From assembly GCF_007570825.1 (NCBI RefSeq), contig NZ_SUNB01000003.1, forward strand, positions 124,001-188,000: a stretch of DNA of 64,000 bases. Direction: 5' to 3'. This document shows, one piece after another, positions 45,908-55,107 of the stretch. Below the pieces are notes generated by a model. That model worked only from the letters and a program-made list of their open reading frames with translations, searched no databases and was not told the DNA's origin. Within the stretch, counting starts at the first letter, position 1, and each line of letters begins with the position of its first letter. A program made the position numbers and the translations under genes. Origin of the DNA: Pleionea sediminis. Lineage in GTDB: Bacteria; Pseudomonadota; Gammaproteobacteria; Enterobacterales; Kangiellaceae.

Positions 45908-47434
45908 GTGAACACTGTGAATAAAAGTATTGAACGACAAGATCATCAAGTCGAAATAATAGGCATCGTTGAGCGACAAGATCACCAAGAACTGGCCAAC
46001 ACAAACTATGAAAATGTGAATGATGTTCATTCGAAACTCAATGCAACCGCTGTGCGAAAAGTCATTAAAATCAAGTCGACTGAGGACATTGTTCGTACCG
46101 TTCAATTAGCGAACAAACACCAGCGAATCATCGCTGTCGCCGGCGGTCGTCATGCGATGGGTGGTCAACAGTTTGCCAACGATGAGTGGCTACTGGATAT
46201 GACAGAATACAATCAGGTTATAGAATTCGATCACTCATCAGGCCAAATTAAAGTTCAGGCCGGTATTCAATGGCCCGAATTGATACGCCGTTATCATGTT
46301 CTGCAACATAACGACGGAATAAAATGGGGAATAGCGCAAAAACAAACGGGTGCTGATCGCCTTACTATTGGCGGTGCTATCGCAGCTAATATCCATGGCC
46401 GAGGACTTGCTATGAAACCCTTTATTCAAGATGTAGTCGAACTCACGCTGGTGAATGCCAATGGAAACTTAGTGCGCTGCAGTCGCGATGAAAACTACGC
46501 CCTGTTTAAACGCGTGATTGGTGGTTATGGTTTGTTTGGCGTCGTTGCTGAAGTCACAATACAATTGCAACAACGTCAGAAAGTAAAACGCATTGTCGAG
46601 GCATTAAACCTCAATCAACTACCTGACTTCATTAATCAAAGAATTCGCGAAGGAGCTTTGTATGGCGACTTTCAGTTTGCCATTGATCCTGAGTCGGACG
46701 ACTTTCTAACAGTAGGCATTTGTTCATGTTATCTCCCCGTCAGAAACGAAACGCCCATTCCCAAAAAGCAATTGCGATTATCCAAGAAACGATGGATGCA
46801 ACTGCTTGGTTTGGCGCATCATCAAAAAACGAAAGCCTTCGAACAATTTAAAGAATTCTATTTAAAATCAAACAATCAACTCTATTGGTCAGACACTCAT
46901 CAACTCAGTATCTATCTTGATGATTATCACACCGCGCTGGATAAACAAATGGACTCTTGTTGTCCCGGAAGCGAAATGATCACAGAGCTTTATGTCCCCA
47001 AAGATCAACTCATTTCATTTATGGAAAACTGTAAAGAGAAGCTGCGTGAATTATCGGCCGATATTGTTTACGGAACCGTCCGCTTCATAAAACAGGATGA
47101 TGAATCATCGCTCGCTTGGGCCAAAGAGGACTTCGCATGTATCATTTTTAATGTACACACCGATCATAACGCAGAGGGTATTGAGAAAAGTAAAGTTGTA
47201 TTGAAAACGCTCATTGATAATGCCATCGAGCATCAGGGTAACTACTTTCTGACTTATCATCGCTTTGCCGATAAAAATCAGGTAACCAAGTGTTATCCGC
47301 AAATGCCGAACTTTCTAGCTGATAAATTACGATGGGATCCGAAAGAGCGATTCCAAAGCGATTGGTATAACCATTACAAAACTATGTTTGCATCAGAAAT
47401 ACTGAAAGTATCGAAAGGAGCAGAGTATGACTAA
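45908..47434 (+). CDS. FAD-linked oxidoreductase (PCMH/VAO fold)
   Basis: A 508-residue flavoprotein. The FAD-binding PCMH domain (about residues 58-235) shows I-A-V-A-G-G-R-H-A-M-G-G-Q and G-G-A-I-A-A-N-I-H-G-R-G. A substrate-binding C-terminal half ends R-W-D-P-K-E-R-F-Q-S-D-W-Y, like the sugar-lactone oxidase/decaprenyl-ribose-type members. An oxidation of an alcohol or sugar is likely. A duplicated E-R-Q-D-H-Q segment occurs near the N-terminus (period 13 residues). It starts at GTG behind AGGAG and shares an 8-base overlap with a membrane protein gene. The XRE regulator lies divergent. Confidence 0.86.
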   Translation: MNTVNKSIERQDHQVEIIGIVERQDHQELANTNYENVNDVHSKLNATAVRKVIKIKSTEDIVRTVQLANKHQRIIAVAGGRHAMGGQQFANDEWLLDMTEYNQVIEFDHSSGQIKVQAGIQWPELIRRYHVLQHNDGIKWGIAQKQTGADRLTIGGAIAANIHGRGLAMKPFIQDVVELTLVNANGNLVRCSRDENYALFKRVIGGYGLFGVVAEVTIQLQQRQKVKRIVEALNLNQLPDFINQRIREGALYGDFQFAIDPESDDFLTVGICSCYLPVRNETPIPKKQLRLSKKRWMQLLGLAHHQKTKAFEQFKEFYLKSNNQLYWSDTHQLSIYLDDYHTALDKQMDSCCPGSEMITELYVPKDQLISFMENCKEKLRELSADIVYGTVRFIKQDDESSLAWAKEDFACIIFNVHTDHNAEGIEKSKVVLKTLIDNAIEHQGNYFLTYHRFADKNQVTKCYPQMPNFLADKLRWDPKERFQSDWYNHYKTMFASEILKVSKGAEYD

Positions 47435-47858
47435 CTTGTTTCGGGTCACTTTATTATGGACAATAACCTCATTATTCTTCTGTCGTGTCTATGGCCAGTT
47501 TTTAGTGACCTATATGGAGCCGGACTGGCTCCCAGCTCTACCCTATTGGTTTTCTGGTTATCTTGAATATCAGTATCTATTGGGTGCACAAATTTTAATT
47601 CTTATGTTAATGGCTGTGATCAATGTCGATTATTTTCGGAAAGCAGGCTATTTCTACATCCAATCCAATAAGAAACGTGTATGGCTAAAAAGGTTCTGTG
47701 GTGTGTATTTAACGGTCATGACTTTAAGATTAATTCTGCACTTTACGCTCTTTACCGAGCAAGTTTGGTACATCAATATCATACCTATCAGTTTTCATTG
47801 GTTACTTGCAGGATATCTATGGCTACTCAGTGTTGATCTGGAAAAACTTCAAAAATAG
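47427..47858 (+). CDS. Four-helix membrane protein, co-transcribed with the oxidase
   Basis: A 143-residue protein with four hydrophobic helices (about residues 5-25, 47-65, 89-107 and 115-136). The ATG lies inside the end of the oxidase gene behind AAAGGAG, an arrangement typical of coupled genes. It has no recognised motif but could anchor the oxidase or pass electrons to the quinone pool. This role is inferred only from coupling. Confidence 0.65.
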   Translation: MTNLFRVTLLWTITSLFFCRVYGQFLVTYMEPDWLPALPYWFSGYLEYQYLLGAQILILMLMAVINVDYFRKAGYFYIQSNKKRVWLKRFCGVYLTVMTLRLILHFTLFTEQVWYINIIPISFHWLLAGYLWLLSVDLEKLQK

Positions 47859-48067
47859 ACTTCAAGCATGACTTGCCCACTCAGCTTTAATGTACGAATC
47901 GCTTTTTACGTCGTCTTAAAGCTGTGGTGGTTGCTTATTTCAACCGAGTTGTTTACTGTTTATACTCAAACCAGACAAAAATAGGCATTCGATTATTTGT
48001 CACCTCTCGTACAGGTCTTTAAGTGTTTGCGAGTGTCGAATAGATGTTATAAGGAGTTTACCGAACC

Positions 48068-49900
48068 TTGAATACAGCTCGAGATATTGCTCACGATATC
48101 GTTAAACGTGTCGGCAAAAATATTGTACTCGGTCTTCCCTTAGGTGCAGGCAAAGCGCCCGACATAGCAAATGCTTTAACACAACTCGCATTAGAAGATG
48201 AGTCTATCCATCTCAATATTTTCACTGCATTAACCTTAGTTAAACCCAAGCCAAAAAATGAATTACAGAAGCGCTTTTTAGAACCAGCAGCCGATCGTCT
48301 ATTTGGGCGCTCACCAGAACTTCTTTATGCACAAAAACTTCAACGCAATGAGCTGCCAAAAAATATCGAGGTCAATGAATTCTTTTTAATGTCTGGTCAA
48401 TGGATAGGATGCGAGCGTGTTCAACAAAACTATATTCCAGCCAATTACACCCATGCTCTAAATGTCTTAATTGATAAAGGTTTGAATGTATTGGCTCAAT
48501 CCATAAGCAGTGACGGGGAGAACTATAGTTTGTCATGCAACCCAGATATTACGGTTGACCTATTAAAAAATAGAGCATCTGGTAATGCGGACTTTGTATT
48601 TGCCGCTGAAATAAATAAAGGGTTACCTTTTATGTACGGAGCAGCACAAATCGACACAAACGAAATCGACTATCTTCTACAAAACAATCAGGATACAAAT
48701 ACCGTCTTTAGTATACCCAAAACACCGCTTTGCCAGGCCGATCATATTATTGGTTTACATGCCGCACGTTTAATAAAAGACGGTGGTACGTTACAAATTG
48801 GTATTGGTGCAATTGGCGATGCCATTTGTCACGCCCTGACATTACGTCAAAACAATAATGAATTATTTAATGCGCTGATTAGTCAATTAACCGTTGATGA
48901 AACTAAAACTTCCCGCCTACTTCCTTACAATGAAGGTCTATACGCATTAAGTGAAATGTTTGTCGATGGTTTTCTAAAACTATTCGAGCACCGTATTCTT
49001 GCTCGGAAAGTTAATGGAGTACTATTACATGGTGGCTTCTTCCTCGGCAGCCAAAGTTTTTATAAGAAACTTCGTTCAATGCCGCTAGAAATTCGGCAGT
49101 TGTTTCATATGATGCCCGTGAGCTTTACTAACAAGCTCGAAGGCGACGTTACTAATAAAATCAATCAGCGTCGCGATGCTCGCTTTATTAACTCAGCGAT
49201 GATGGTGACGTTGCGCGGAGCAGTAATTTCTGACGCACTTGAAAATGGCCAAGTGATTAGTGGTGTGGGTGGGCAATTTGATTTTGTATCACAAGCGTTC
49301 GCATTACCTGGAGCACGCTCGATAATCACACTTAACGCAACTCGTATCAGTAAAGGAAAAGTAGTTTCTAATATTGTATGGAACTATGGGCATCAAACAG
49401 TACCATGGCATTTACGCGATACAGTAATCACGGAATATGGTATTGCCGATCTCAGGGGAAAAACAGAAGCAGAAGCCATTAAAGCGATGTTAAACATTGC
49501 CGATTCTCGCTTTCAGAGCAAACTATTACAACAGGCTAAAAAAGCCGGAAAGATCGAAAAGTCCTATCAAATACCAAAGTTCCATCAACAGAACACACCT
49601 AAATTCTTAACCGAACAAATAGATAGCATAACAACGCAATATAAAGAGTATGATCTTTTTCCTAAATTCCCTTTGGGCAGTGATTTTACCGAAGTAGAAG
49701 AATACCTTATTCCCGCACTAGAAATAATAAAGAATAACTCACATAAAAAACTCGATCTATTAAAACTCTTGATAAGTGGGGTAATGGCTCAGCCAACAAC
49801 AAAAGAACAGAAAGAATGTCTCGAACGTATGCAACTATCAAATGTCCAAACATTGAAAGACAGACTTTACCGGATCTTGCTACTCGGCGCTATGAAATAA
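48068..49900 (+). CDS. Acetyl-CoA hydrolase/CoA-transferase family protein
   Basis: A 610-residue enzyme of the acetyl-CoA hydrolase / 4-hydroxybutyrate CoA-transferase group. Motifs include I-V-L-G-L-P-L-G-A-G-K-A at the start, L-Q-I-G-I-G-A-I-G-D-A-I in the middle, and W-H-L-R-D-T-V-I-T-E-Y-G-I-A-D-L-R-G-K-T, the hallmark C-terminal block. It moves CoA between organic acids or hydrolyses acyl-CoA in the cytoplasm. It starts at TTG, 11 bases after AAGGAG, as no suitable ATG occurs before the family N-terminus. At about 610 residues it is slightly longer than the standard 430-500 because of extra N- and C-terminal segments. Substrate undetermined. Confidence 0.87.
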   Translation: MNTARDIAHDIVKRVGKNIVLGLPLGAGKAPDIANALTQLALEDESIHLNIFTALTLVKPKPKNELQKRFLEPAADRLFGRSPELLYAQKLQRNELPKNIEVNEFFLMSGQWIGCERVQQNYIPANYTHALNVLIDKGLNVLAQSISSDGENYSLSCNPDITVDLLKNRASGNADFVFAAEINKGLPFMYGAAQIDTNEIDYLLQNNQDTNTVFSIPKTPLCQADHIIGLHAARLIKDGGTLQIGIGAIGDAICHALTLRQNNNELFNALISQLTVDETKTSRLLPYNEGLYALSEMFVDGFLKLFEHRILARKVNGVLLHGGFFLGSQSFYKKLRSMPLEIRQLFHMMPVSFTNKLEGDVTNKINQRRDARFINSAMMVTLRGAVISDALENGQVISGVGGQFDFVSQAFALPGARSIITLNATRISKGKVVSNIVWNYGHQTVPWHLRDTVITEYGIADLRGKTEAEAIKAMLNIADSRFQSKLLQQAKKAGKIEKSYQIPKFHQQNTPKFLTEQIDSITTQYKEYDLFPKFPLGSDFTEVEEYLIPALEIIKNNSHKKLDLLKLLISGVMAQPTTKEQKECLERMQLSNVQTLKDRLYRILLLGAMK

Positions 49901-50069
49901 TGTCGCCAGCAGTAATGCTCAAGATAGACTCTTAAAATAGTTTGCTAGTGATATACTCGCTCGATTCGCACTTTAATAATTTAAACTCACTGCAATCAAG
50001 CTGCTTTCCGAAAACTTTTCCACTCTCGATTAAAACAAGCAATCCCTAAAAGTGGTGAAAACAAGTAGA

Positions 50070-50096
50070 GCTCAATGCTTCCGCATTGAGCGGTTT
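50070..50096. terminator. Bidirectional hairpin terminator
   Basis: A perfect 9-bp stem (GCTCAATGC at 50070-50078 with GCATTGAGC at 50083-50091) and TTCC loop, between the converging CoA-transferase and sulfotransferase genes. Confidence 0.65.
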
Positions 50097-50132
50097 ACTC
50101 TGAACTCTCAAAAGTTTACGGGAAGCTATTTA

Positions 50133-51407
50133 TTAAGATGCAGTTTCTTCCTCAGCTTTTTTCTGCGAGGCTTTGGAAGGATTGGGATTCAAACGAGAGC
50201 CAAACTCCGCAAGGTAGGAAGCAAATGCCTGCTCTACTTTTGCTCTGTCCAAACCATAGTCCGACAGCGCATAATGATGGCGCTTTCGATTCTTCGATCG
50301 GTTAGCGATCCGCATCCGCATCGCCGATTCGGCTTCTGGCGATAAGGTTAAACCTATTTGATTATAAGCACTGCGAACTGTGCCGATCGTATCAGCAATA
50401 AGTTCCGGATAAAAAATATCAACAATACGATCGGAAGGAATATTCTCGCGCGCTTTGGCACATTTTTCGAGAGACTCGGGCCAAAGCTCCAATTGCTCTT
50501 TACCACAAACTATCGGATCAATAGGCCCAGCCACCAATTCCTGAAACTTCTGCGTTAAACTACAGATAGAAGCAATAACATCCCGAGGGTCGCGATGCAT
50601 CTGAATAAACTTTGCGTCAGGAAATACTTTAATAATCGCTTCCATTCCATGAGTATGCATAGGTGATTTTAATAACCATTGTCCTTTGTACTGCGAAGAA
50701 TATTGCAGAATCTGCAATTGAGTTTTATAAAACTCATAGCTGGAGGTCGTGTCTCGGTTACGTGTCCAACGGCTGAATTCCATATCGGTATTGAAAAAAT
50801 TACTCACGATGGTATCGAAACTATTGGCCAACAGTCCTAAGCATTCTTCTGGTCCAGTAACCGAAACTGGATGAATCGGTTTAAGTCGAGGTTCCATAAT
50901 ATCCATTAAAGTGACAGCAGCTCGTACACTGGCAATTTTACGGTCTCGACTTTTATTATCAACCGGTGGTACCACACCATGAGACTCCCAACCACGTAAC
51001 CAACGTAAAGCAGGATCGCAAGCCAGCAATCGATGTAGCATAGTACTTCCAGTACGAGGCAACCCAACGATAAAAATCGGCTCTTTAATCACTTCGTCTT
51101 TAACTTTGGGATGTTTCTTTAAATAATCATTAATTTCCAGTCGGTTACTCAACAGCTTTATTTTTCCTTCACGCTGTATCACTGTACCTTTTCGGTGCAA
51201 TATTTTCTTTTCCACCGCTTCCTCTAAATTTCGGTGCAACGGCTCCAAAAAACTTTCATCTCCAAAATCAATAAGTCCCGTTTTTTTGCGAGCTTGTTTG
51301 ACTAAGTCATCAACATCCAAGGGATTTTTTGAGATAAACAGATACTTTATTTCAATAATTGAGTTTACGATAAAACGGATAATAGACTGGCCCATGGTCT
51401 TCAACAT
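50133..51407 (-). CDS. Sulfotransferase (Sulfotransfer_3-like)
   Basis: A cytoplasmic sulfotransferase of about 424 residues from the ATG at 51407 (behind AAAGG; a TTG at 51425 adds six residues). The PAPS-binding P-loop reads G-L-P-R-T-G-S-T-M, and a downstream Q-M-H-R-D-P-R-D-V-I-A-S carries the 3'-phosphate-binding Arg/Ser. The basic, lysine-rich C-terminus may be disordered. It sulfates an unknown acceptor. It is not in an operon with the TPR sulfotransferase at 1804 and shares only the fold with it. Confidence 0.87.
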   Translation of the reverse strand: MLKTMGQSIIRFIVNSIIEIKYLFISKNPLDVDDLVKQARKKTGLIDFGDESFLEPLHRNLEEAVEKKILHRKGTVIQREGKIKLLSNRLEINDYLKKHPKVKDEVIKEPIFIVGLPRTGSTMLHRLLACDPALRWLRGWESHGVVPPVDNKSRDRKIASVRAAVTLMDIMEPRLKPIHPVSVTGPEECLGLLANSFDTIVSNFFNTDMEFSRWTRNRDTTSSYEFYKTQLQILQYSSQYKGQWLLKSPMHTHGMEAIIKVFPDAKFIQMHRDPRDVIASICSLTQKFQELVAGPIDPIVCGKEQLELWPESLEKCAKARENIPSDRIVDIFYPELIADTIGTVRSAYNQIGLTLSPEAESAMRMRIANRSKNRKRHHYALSDYGLDRAKVEQAFASYLAEFGSRLNPNPSKASQKKAEEETAS

Positions 51408-51541
51408 AAACATACCTTTTAGCAATTAATTTTTTTTTTATTATAAGCAATGCTACTTCAATGTACGCTTTATAAACTACAGGGTCAATATGACCATCGC
51501 TGTAAATCTCGTTTTATTAATTTATACATTTCCAAAGTTAA

Positions 51542-52618
51542 TTAAGAGCTAAACTCCGCAGATTCATCGTTTGTAAACAAGTCAAATATTCCAAAGGTTG
51601 TTCTTGAGGTATGATCATAACCATCGCGATTCACCATAACTGCAACGGTTAAATTTCTTTTTGGATCGTGTATTAAGAACGACTCGAATCCATTAATCGC
51701 TCCGCCATGAGAAACGAGCTTAATACCATTTCGAGAAATCCATTCCCATCCGTACGCTCGATCAGGCGCAACCTTTGGAAATGGAATTGACCACATTAAC
51801 AGTTTTGTTTTTGGTTTAACTAGTCGGCCATCATTTAATGCAATCATCATTGATACTAAATCGGTGGGCGTTGTTATCATACCACCTCCAACGTATTTGT
51901 TACTCACATTAATATTCTTAACCGGCAAAGACGTCAAAAAGCTTCGGTAACCCACGGCAAAATTCGGATAGGTCTTATCGTGAAACTCGAGTGCGGTATT
52001 CTTCATGGATGCTTTACTAAATAGAGTTGCTTCCAGAAATTCGGATAACGTTTTACCCGTTGTCTTTTCTATGATTCCTTGTATTAAATTAATGCCATAA
52101 GTTGAATAGGTGTACCCTGTTCCGGGCTGAAACAATAAATCATCATCCCGAAAAACTTTCGTCGCCTCCTCGAGTGTTGGATAATGCGTATTCGATCCGT
52201 ACTCACCAAAATTATAATGCCGTATGCCACTCGTGTGAGTTAATATATGCGCAATGGAATATGGCCAACGCTTTTTAGGGAGATAGCTTAAATAGCTTCT
52301 TACATCATCTTCCAGCGTTACCTTACCCTGTTCAACCAATGTCATAAAAGCCGTGGTGGCAATTACTTTAGCCACTGAGCCCGTTCGATATTGCGTGTCA
52401 GTTGTCGCTGGTAGCTTCTTTTCAGTATTTGCATAACCCGACGCAGCGGCAAAGATTTTGCCATCTACCGCAACAGCTGCCGATAGAGACGGTGCATCCG
52501 TTTCCTTAACCATCTTATCTAAAAATGCTTGCAACTCTTCATTGGTAGAAGCTTGCAACGCAAGTGGCAGTAAAAAGACAACACTTAATAACCAATACAT
52601 TAAAGACCTAATTGCCAT
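51542..52618 (-). CDS. Exported serine hydrolase (class C beta-lactamase-like family)
   Basis: A 358-residue exported protein with a signal peptide ending L-Q-A-S. The catalytic S-x-x-K is S81-V-A-K84. The second motif, normally Y-x-N, reads Y171-S-T, so the Asn is replaced. The third motif is H-G-G near residue 315. I-T-H-I-L/H-I-L-T-H-T-S-G is the family block around residue 125. Such proteins are D,D-peptidases, esterases or lactamases in the periplasm. The Y-S-T variant suggests an esterase or peptidase function more than a beta-lactamase. Confidence 0.85.
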   Translation of the reverse strand: MAIRSLMYWLLSVVFLLPLALQASTNEELQAFLDKMVKETDAPSLSAAVAVDGKIFAAASGYANTEKKLPATTDTQYRTGSVAKVIATTAFMTLVEQGKVTLEDDVRSYLSYLPKKRWPYSIAHILTHTSGIRHYNFGEYGSNTHYPTLEEATKVFRDDDLLFQPGTGYTYSTYGINLIQGIIEKTTGKTLSEFLEATLFSKASMKNTALEFHDKTYPNFAVGYRSFLTSLPVKNINVSNKYVGGGMITTPTDLVSMMIALNDGRLVKPKTKLLMWSIPFPKVAPDRAYGWEWISRNGIKLVSHGGAINGFESFLIHDPKRNLTVAVMVNRDGYDHTSRTTFGIFDLFTNDESAEFSS

Positions 52619-52843
52619 TTCTCTTGTACCAACTTAATTTCCAGAACGACTAGAATAGATCTTAAAAACAAACTTTGCAGTCAGTAATTGTAACGAACCG
52701 AGAATTTGTTGAATGGCCCAAAATTAGAACAAGGTGTCTTAAAAACTGACTGTTTTCTAAAAAGCCAAGATTACAATTGATAGAGTCGTATCGAAACTTG
52801 AGTGATTATTTCCAAACTAATCATCGATTTAACGAGAATTATT

Positions 52844-53314
52844 ATGCTCGAAGAGCAATTTACCACCTTAATACAAGGTTACGGAAAATCCGTAGGAATT
52901 AATAATCTATTGATACACGATGGCTATAAGATATTTCTAACTTTTAAACCCAATATTAAAATCGACTTTCAATGGCGTTCAAAAACAGAAGATATACTCG
53001 TATTCTCCAATTTATTACGAATTTCAAACTATAATCAAGATTTTTTAGTAGAGCTCTTGAATGCGAACTATTTTTGGAGCAAGTCCAATGGCGCGACTCT
53101 ATCTATTGATTCAGCGACCGACTGCATTTTCCTTACTGATCGCTGGACACTCCAAGCGTTAGAATCAATTGAGTCACTGACTGCAGCCATTAATCGCTTT
53201 GTAGCTACAGCAAAACATTGGAAATCCATAGCACAAGACAATGAATACTCTGAATCAAGAGCCAATCACGACAACTCTTCTTTTTACTTACAAAATAACT
53301 TTATAAGGGGTTAA
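52844..53314 (+). CDS. Type III secretion chaperone-like protein (CesT/Tir-type)
   Basis: A 156-residue, probably acidic protein with the fold order expected for class I type III secretion chaperones: an N-terminal helix (E-E-Q-F-T-T-L-I-Q-G-Y), beta strands (I-F-L-T-F-K-P and I-L-V-F-S-N-L-L), a middle helix (Q-D-F-L-V-E-L-L-N-A-N-Y-F), beta strands (A-T-L-S-I-D-S and C-I-F-L-T-D-R), and a C-terminal helix (L-E-S-I-E-S-L-T-A-A-I-N-R-F). The ATG at 52844 is preferred to a GTG at 52802. It ends four bases before a phosphatase gene, as chaperone and effector genes do. The homology is judged by fold pattern, not by identity to a named chaperone. Confidence 0.7.
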   Translation: MLEEQFTTLIQGYGKSVGINNLLIHDGYKIFLTFKPNIKIDFQWRSKTEDILVFSNLLRISNYNQDFLVELLNANYFWSKSNGATLSIDSATDCIFLTDRWTLQALESIESLTAAINRFVATAKHWKSIAQDNEYSESRANHDNSSFYLQNNFIRG

Positions 53315-53318
53315 AACC

Positions 53319-54002
53319 ATGACTGGTATTAGTGGCTTACCGAATGGTGCAGCAAATAATATTGATAATGCAAATTTCGAAGGTATACATAATCGACAAG
53401 ATCATCCACAAAGCGGAGATGAATCTGTTGAACAACGCCAAAGTGGACAAGAAGTCACTCATGTCGGAGGCGGTATAGAAATAGAGAGTGTCGCAAGCGC
53501 AGAAGTGCTCAATAATCCCTTAGAAGGATCAAAGATTTTTGAACGCTCGGAACGCGTTGATGACAATCTTATACGAAGTTCAGCACCTCATTATAATTCG
53601 GGTGGACCGAGATTTGATGAAGTAGCCATTAATGAATTAATATCGGCTGGAGTTACTCATGTCATTAGTTTTAATGAAAATGAAAAACCAGATGTAGAAG
53701 CTCTTGAGAAAGCTGGAATTAAGTTTTCCCACTTTAAAACAAAGGACTTTACTGCGCCAGATATAGAGAATTTAAAAGAAGCAGCAAGTCTAATATCCGA
53801 GGGAGAGTTGACTGAATTGTATTGTGGGTATGGTCATGGTCGTACAGGAACAGCAGTAACGGCTTATCAAATATACAATGGCGATATTAAAACTGAAGCT
53901 CAATTAGATCAAAAAATGAGTGATAATCACGTTGAAACATCAGCACAGAAAGCCGTTCTCAAAGAATTATTAGAACAAAGACTCAACGGCGCTTGGAAAT
54001 AA
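53319..54002 (+). CDS. Secreted dual-specificity/tyrosine phosphatase-like candidate effector
   Basis: A 227-residue protein. Residues 1-80 are low-complexity and rich in Gly, Asn, Ser, Glu and Gln, as in effector secretion/chaperone-binding regions, with no Sec signal. Residues 81-225 form a cysteine-phosphatase domain with the P-loop C169-G-Y-G-H-G-R175-T-G (CX5R) and D143 in T-K-D-F as a likely general acid. It would remove phosphate from Tyr/Ser/Thr of a target. It starts behind AAGGGG, 4 bases after the chaperone-like gene, suggesting co-expression as a chaperone-effector pair. No secretion apparatus gene is in the window, so the delivery route is unknown. Confidence 0.8.
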   Translation: MTGISGLPNGAANNIDNANFEGIHNRQDHPQSGDESVEQRQSGQEVTHVGGGIEIESVASAEVLNNPLEGSKIFERSERVDDNLIRSSAPHYNSGGPRFDEVAINELISAGVTHVISFNENEKPDVEALEKAGIKFSHFKTKDFTAPDIENLKEAASLISEGELTELYCGYGHGRTGTAVTAYQIYNGDIKTEAQLDQKMSDNHVETSAQKAVLKELLEQRLNGAWK

Positions 54003-54024
54003 ACAACATCGAATAGCTCAATAC

Positions 54025-54055
54025 GAAGTCTTGTAATACTCAATTATCAGACTTC
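54025..54055 (+). terminator. Possible hairpin terminator
   Basis: GAAGTCT (54025-54031) pairs with AGACTTC (54049-54055) with a 17-base loop, just after the phosphatase gene. Weak. Confidence 0.35.
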
Positions 54056-54086
54056 ACTTCAGCTTAGATTTTAATCCATTTCAAAA

Positions 54087-54935
54087 CTACAACAAATGGC
54101 CTTTCAGTTGGTCCTTATACCGACGCGACATGTTCAACACTTTTCCACTTAATAACTTAACCTCGCTGTCGCCACTACTGAATGGGGTAATAGTCTCTAT
54201 AGCATCAAGATTGATAGCGTGCGACCGATGTATACGACAAAATCCCTTTTCAGCAATATTATCTACTAATGCAGACAAAGTTGTACGCATTGGATACACA
54301 CGCCCTTTCACATGGAGATTTACATAATTACCTGATGACTCCATCCACTCTATATCGGAAACTCGAATAATGAATTCTTTACCCAGTTTCTTAACCAACA
54401 GTCGATCACTTAAATTGTTTGGCACAGATTCCTCACCCGCTTGTACCAAATTGGCCTCACCGGTAAGTTGCCGAATGATAAATAGGTAACTGTGATATGC
54501 GGCAATGATAAATATAAAGGACCAAAGATCCTTGCGGTATTCATAAAGCAACTCAAAACCGAGTGAACCAAAATCGTAAGTGCCACCCTGGATAAAGTAT
54601 ATAACTTTTCGAAGAGCCACCATAATGGCGACATGGAATAACGAAAAAACAATAGAGGCAAAGAAGTAAATGAAGCCACTTCGCAGTAGCTTTTCCCACA
54701 CAATGGGGTACCGCGAAATAAAACGGAATAATGGCCACAATAGAATAACAGTGCTCATTGCACTGGTATATTCCCAAACAAAAGGCTCCCACAATTGAAA
54801 GTTCCTTTCGCCACTACGCTTGGCTTCCATAAGGATAGAAGTTGCCAAAATCGAATTATTGATGAGAAAAAATAAGGCGATCAAACCTACTTCATACCAC
54901 CGCTGATATTTTTGAAAGTGTTCAAGTCGATTCAT
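54087..54935 (-). CDS. Membrane-anchored LytTR-family transcriptional regulator
   Basis: About 282 residues from the ATG at 54935 (a GTG lies two codons upstream). Four hydrophobic segments (about 17-36, 48-66, 81-103, 129-150) are followed by a LytTR DNA-binding domain (about 185-280) with I-E-W-M-E-S-S-G-N-Y-V-N-L-H, F-C-R-I-H-R-S-H-A-I-N-L and a final S-R-R-Y-K-D-Q-L-K. Without a receiver or kinase it probably senses directly in the membrane. It is divergent from the acyltransferase gene at 55108, which it may control. Confidence 0.9.
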   Translation of the reverse strand: MNRLEHFQKYQRWYEVGLIALFFLINNSILATSILMEAKRSGERNFQLWEPFVWEYTSAMSTVILLWPLFRFISRYPIVWEKLLRSGFIYFFASIVFSLFHVAIMVALRKVIYFIQGGTYDFGSLGFELLYEYRKDLWSFIFIIAAYHSYLFIIRQLTGEANLVQAGEESVPNNLSDRLLVKKLGKEFIIRVSDIEWMESSGNYVNLHVKGRVYPMRTTLSALVDNIAEKGFCRIHRSHAINLDAIETITPFSSGDSEVKLLSGKVLNMSRRYKDQLKGHLL

Positions 54936-55107
54936 GGTCACTACTGTACAAAGGACAGATTCGAAAAGCTTGTATTTTCATCCCAGTATACCACCGTTTA
55001 TCACAGTTCTTTGTTTTTTAAACACATTATATGCTTTTTGTCACCAGTCATTGGCACACTTAAGGTTGATTGCTGAGTTCTTTAAATCAAGAATAATTGG
55101 AGATTCT

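Noticed and set aside
47882-47924. CAGCTTTAA/TTAAAGCTG inverted repeat
   Set aside because: The 25-base loop and absence of a T-tract make it a weak terminator candidate.
54934-55107. Longer N-terminus of the acyltransferase
   Set aside because: The extra 58 residues overlap the start of the divergent regulator and precede a well-placed ribosome-binding site and canonical start at 55108.
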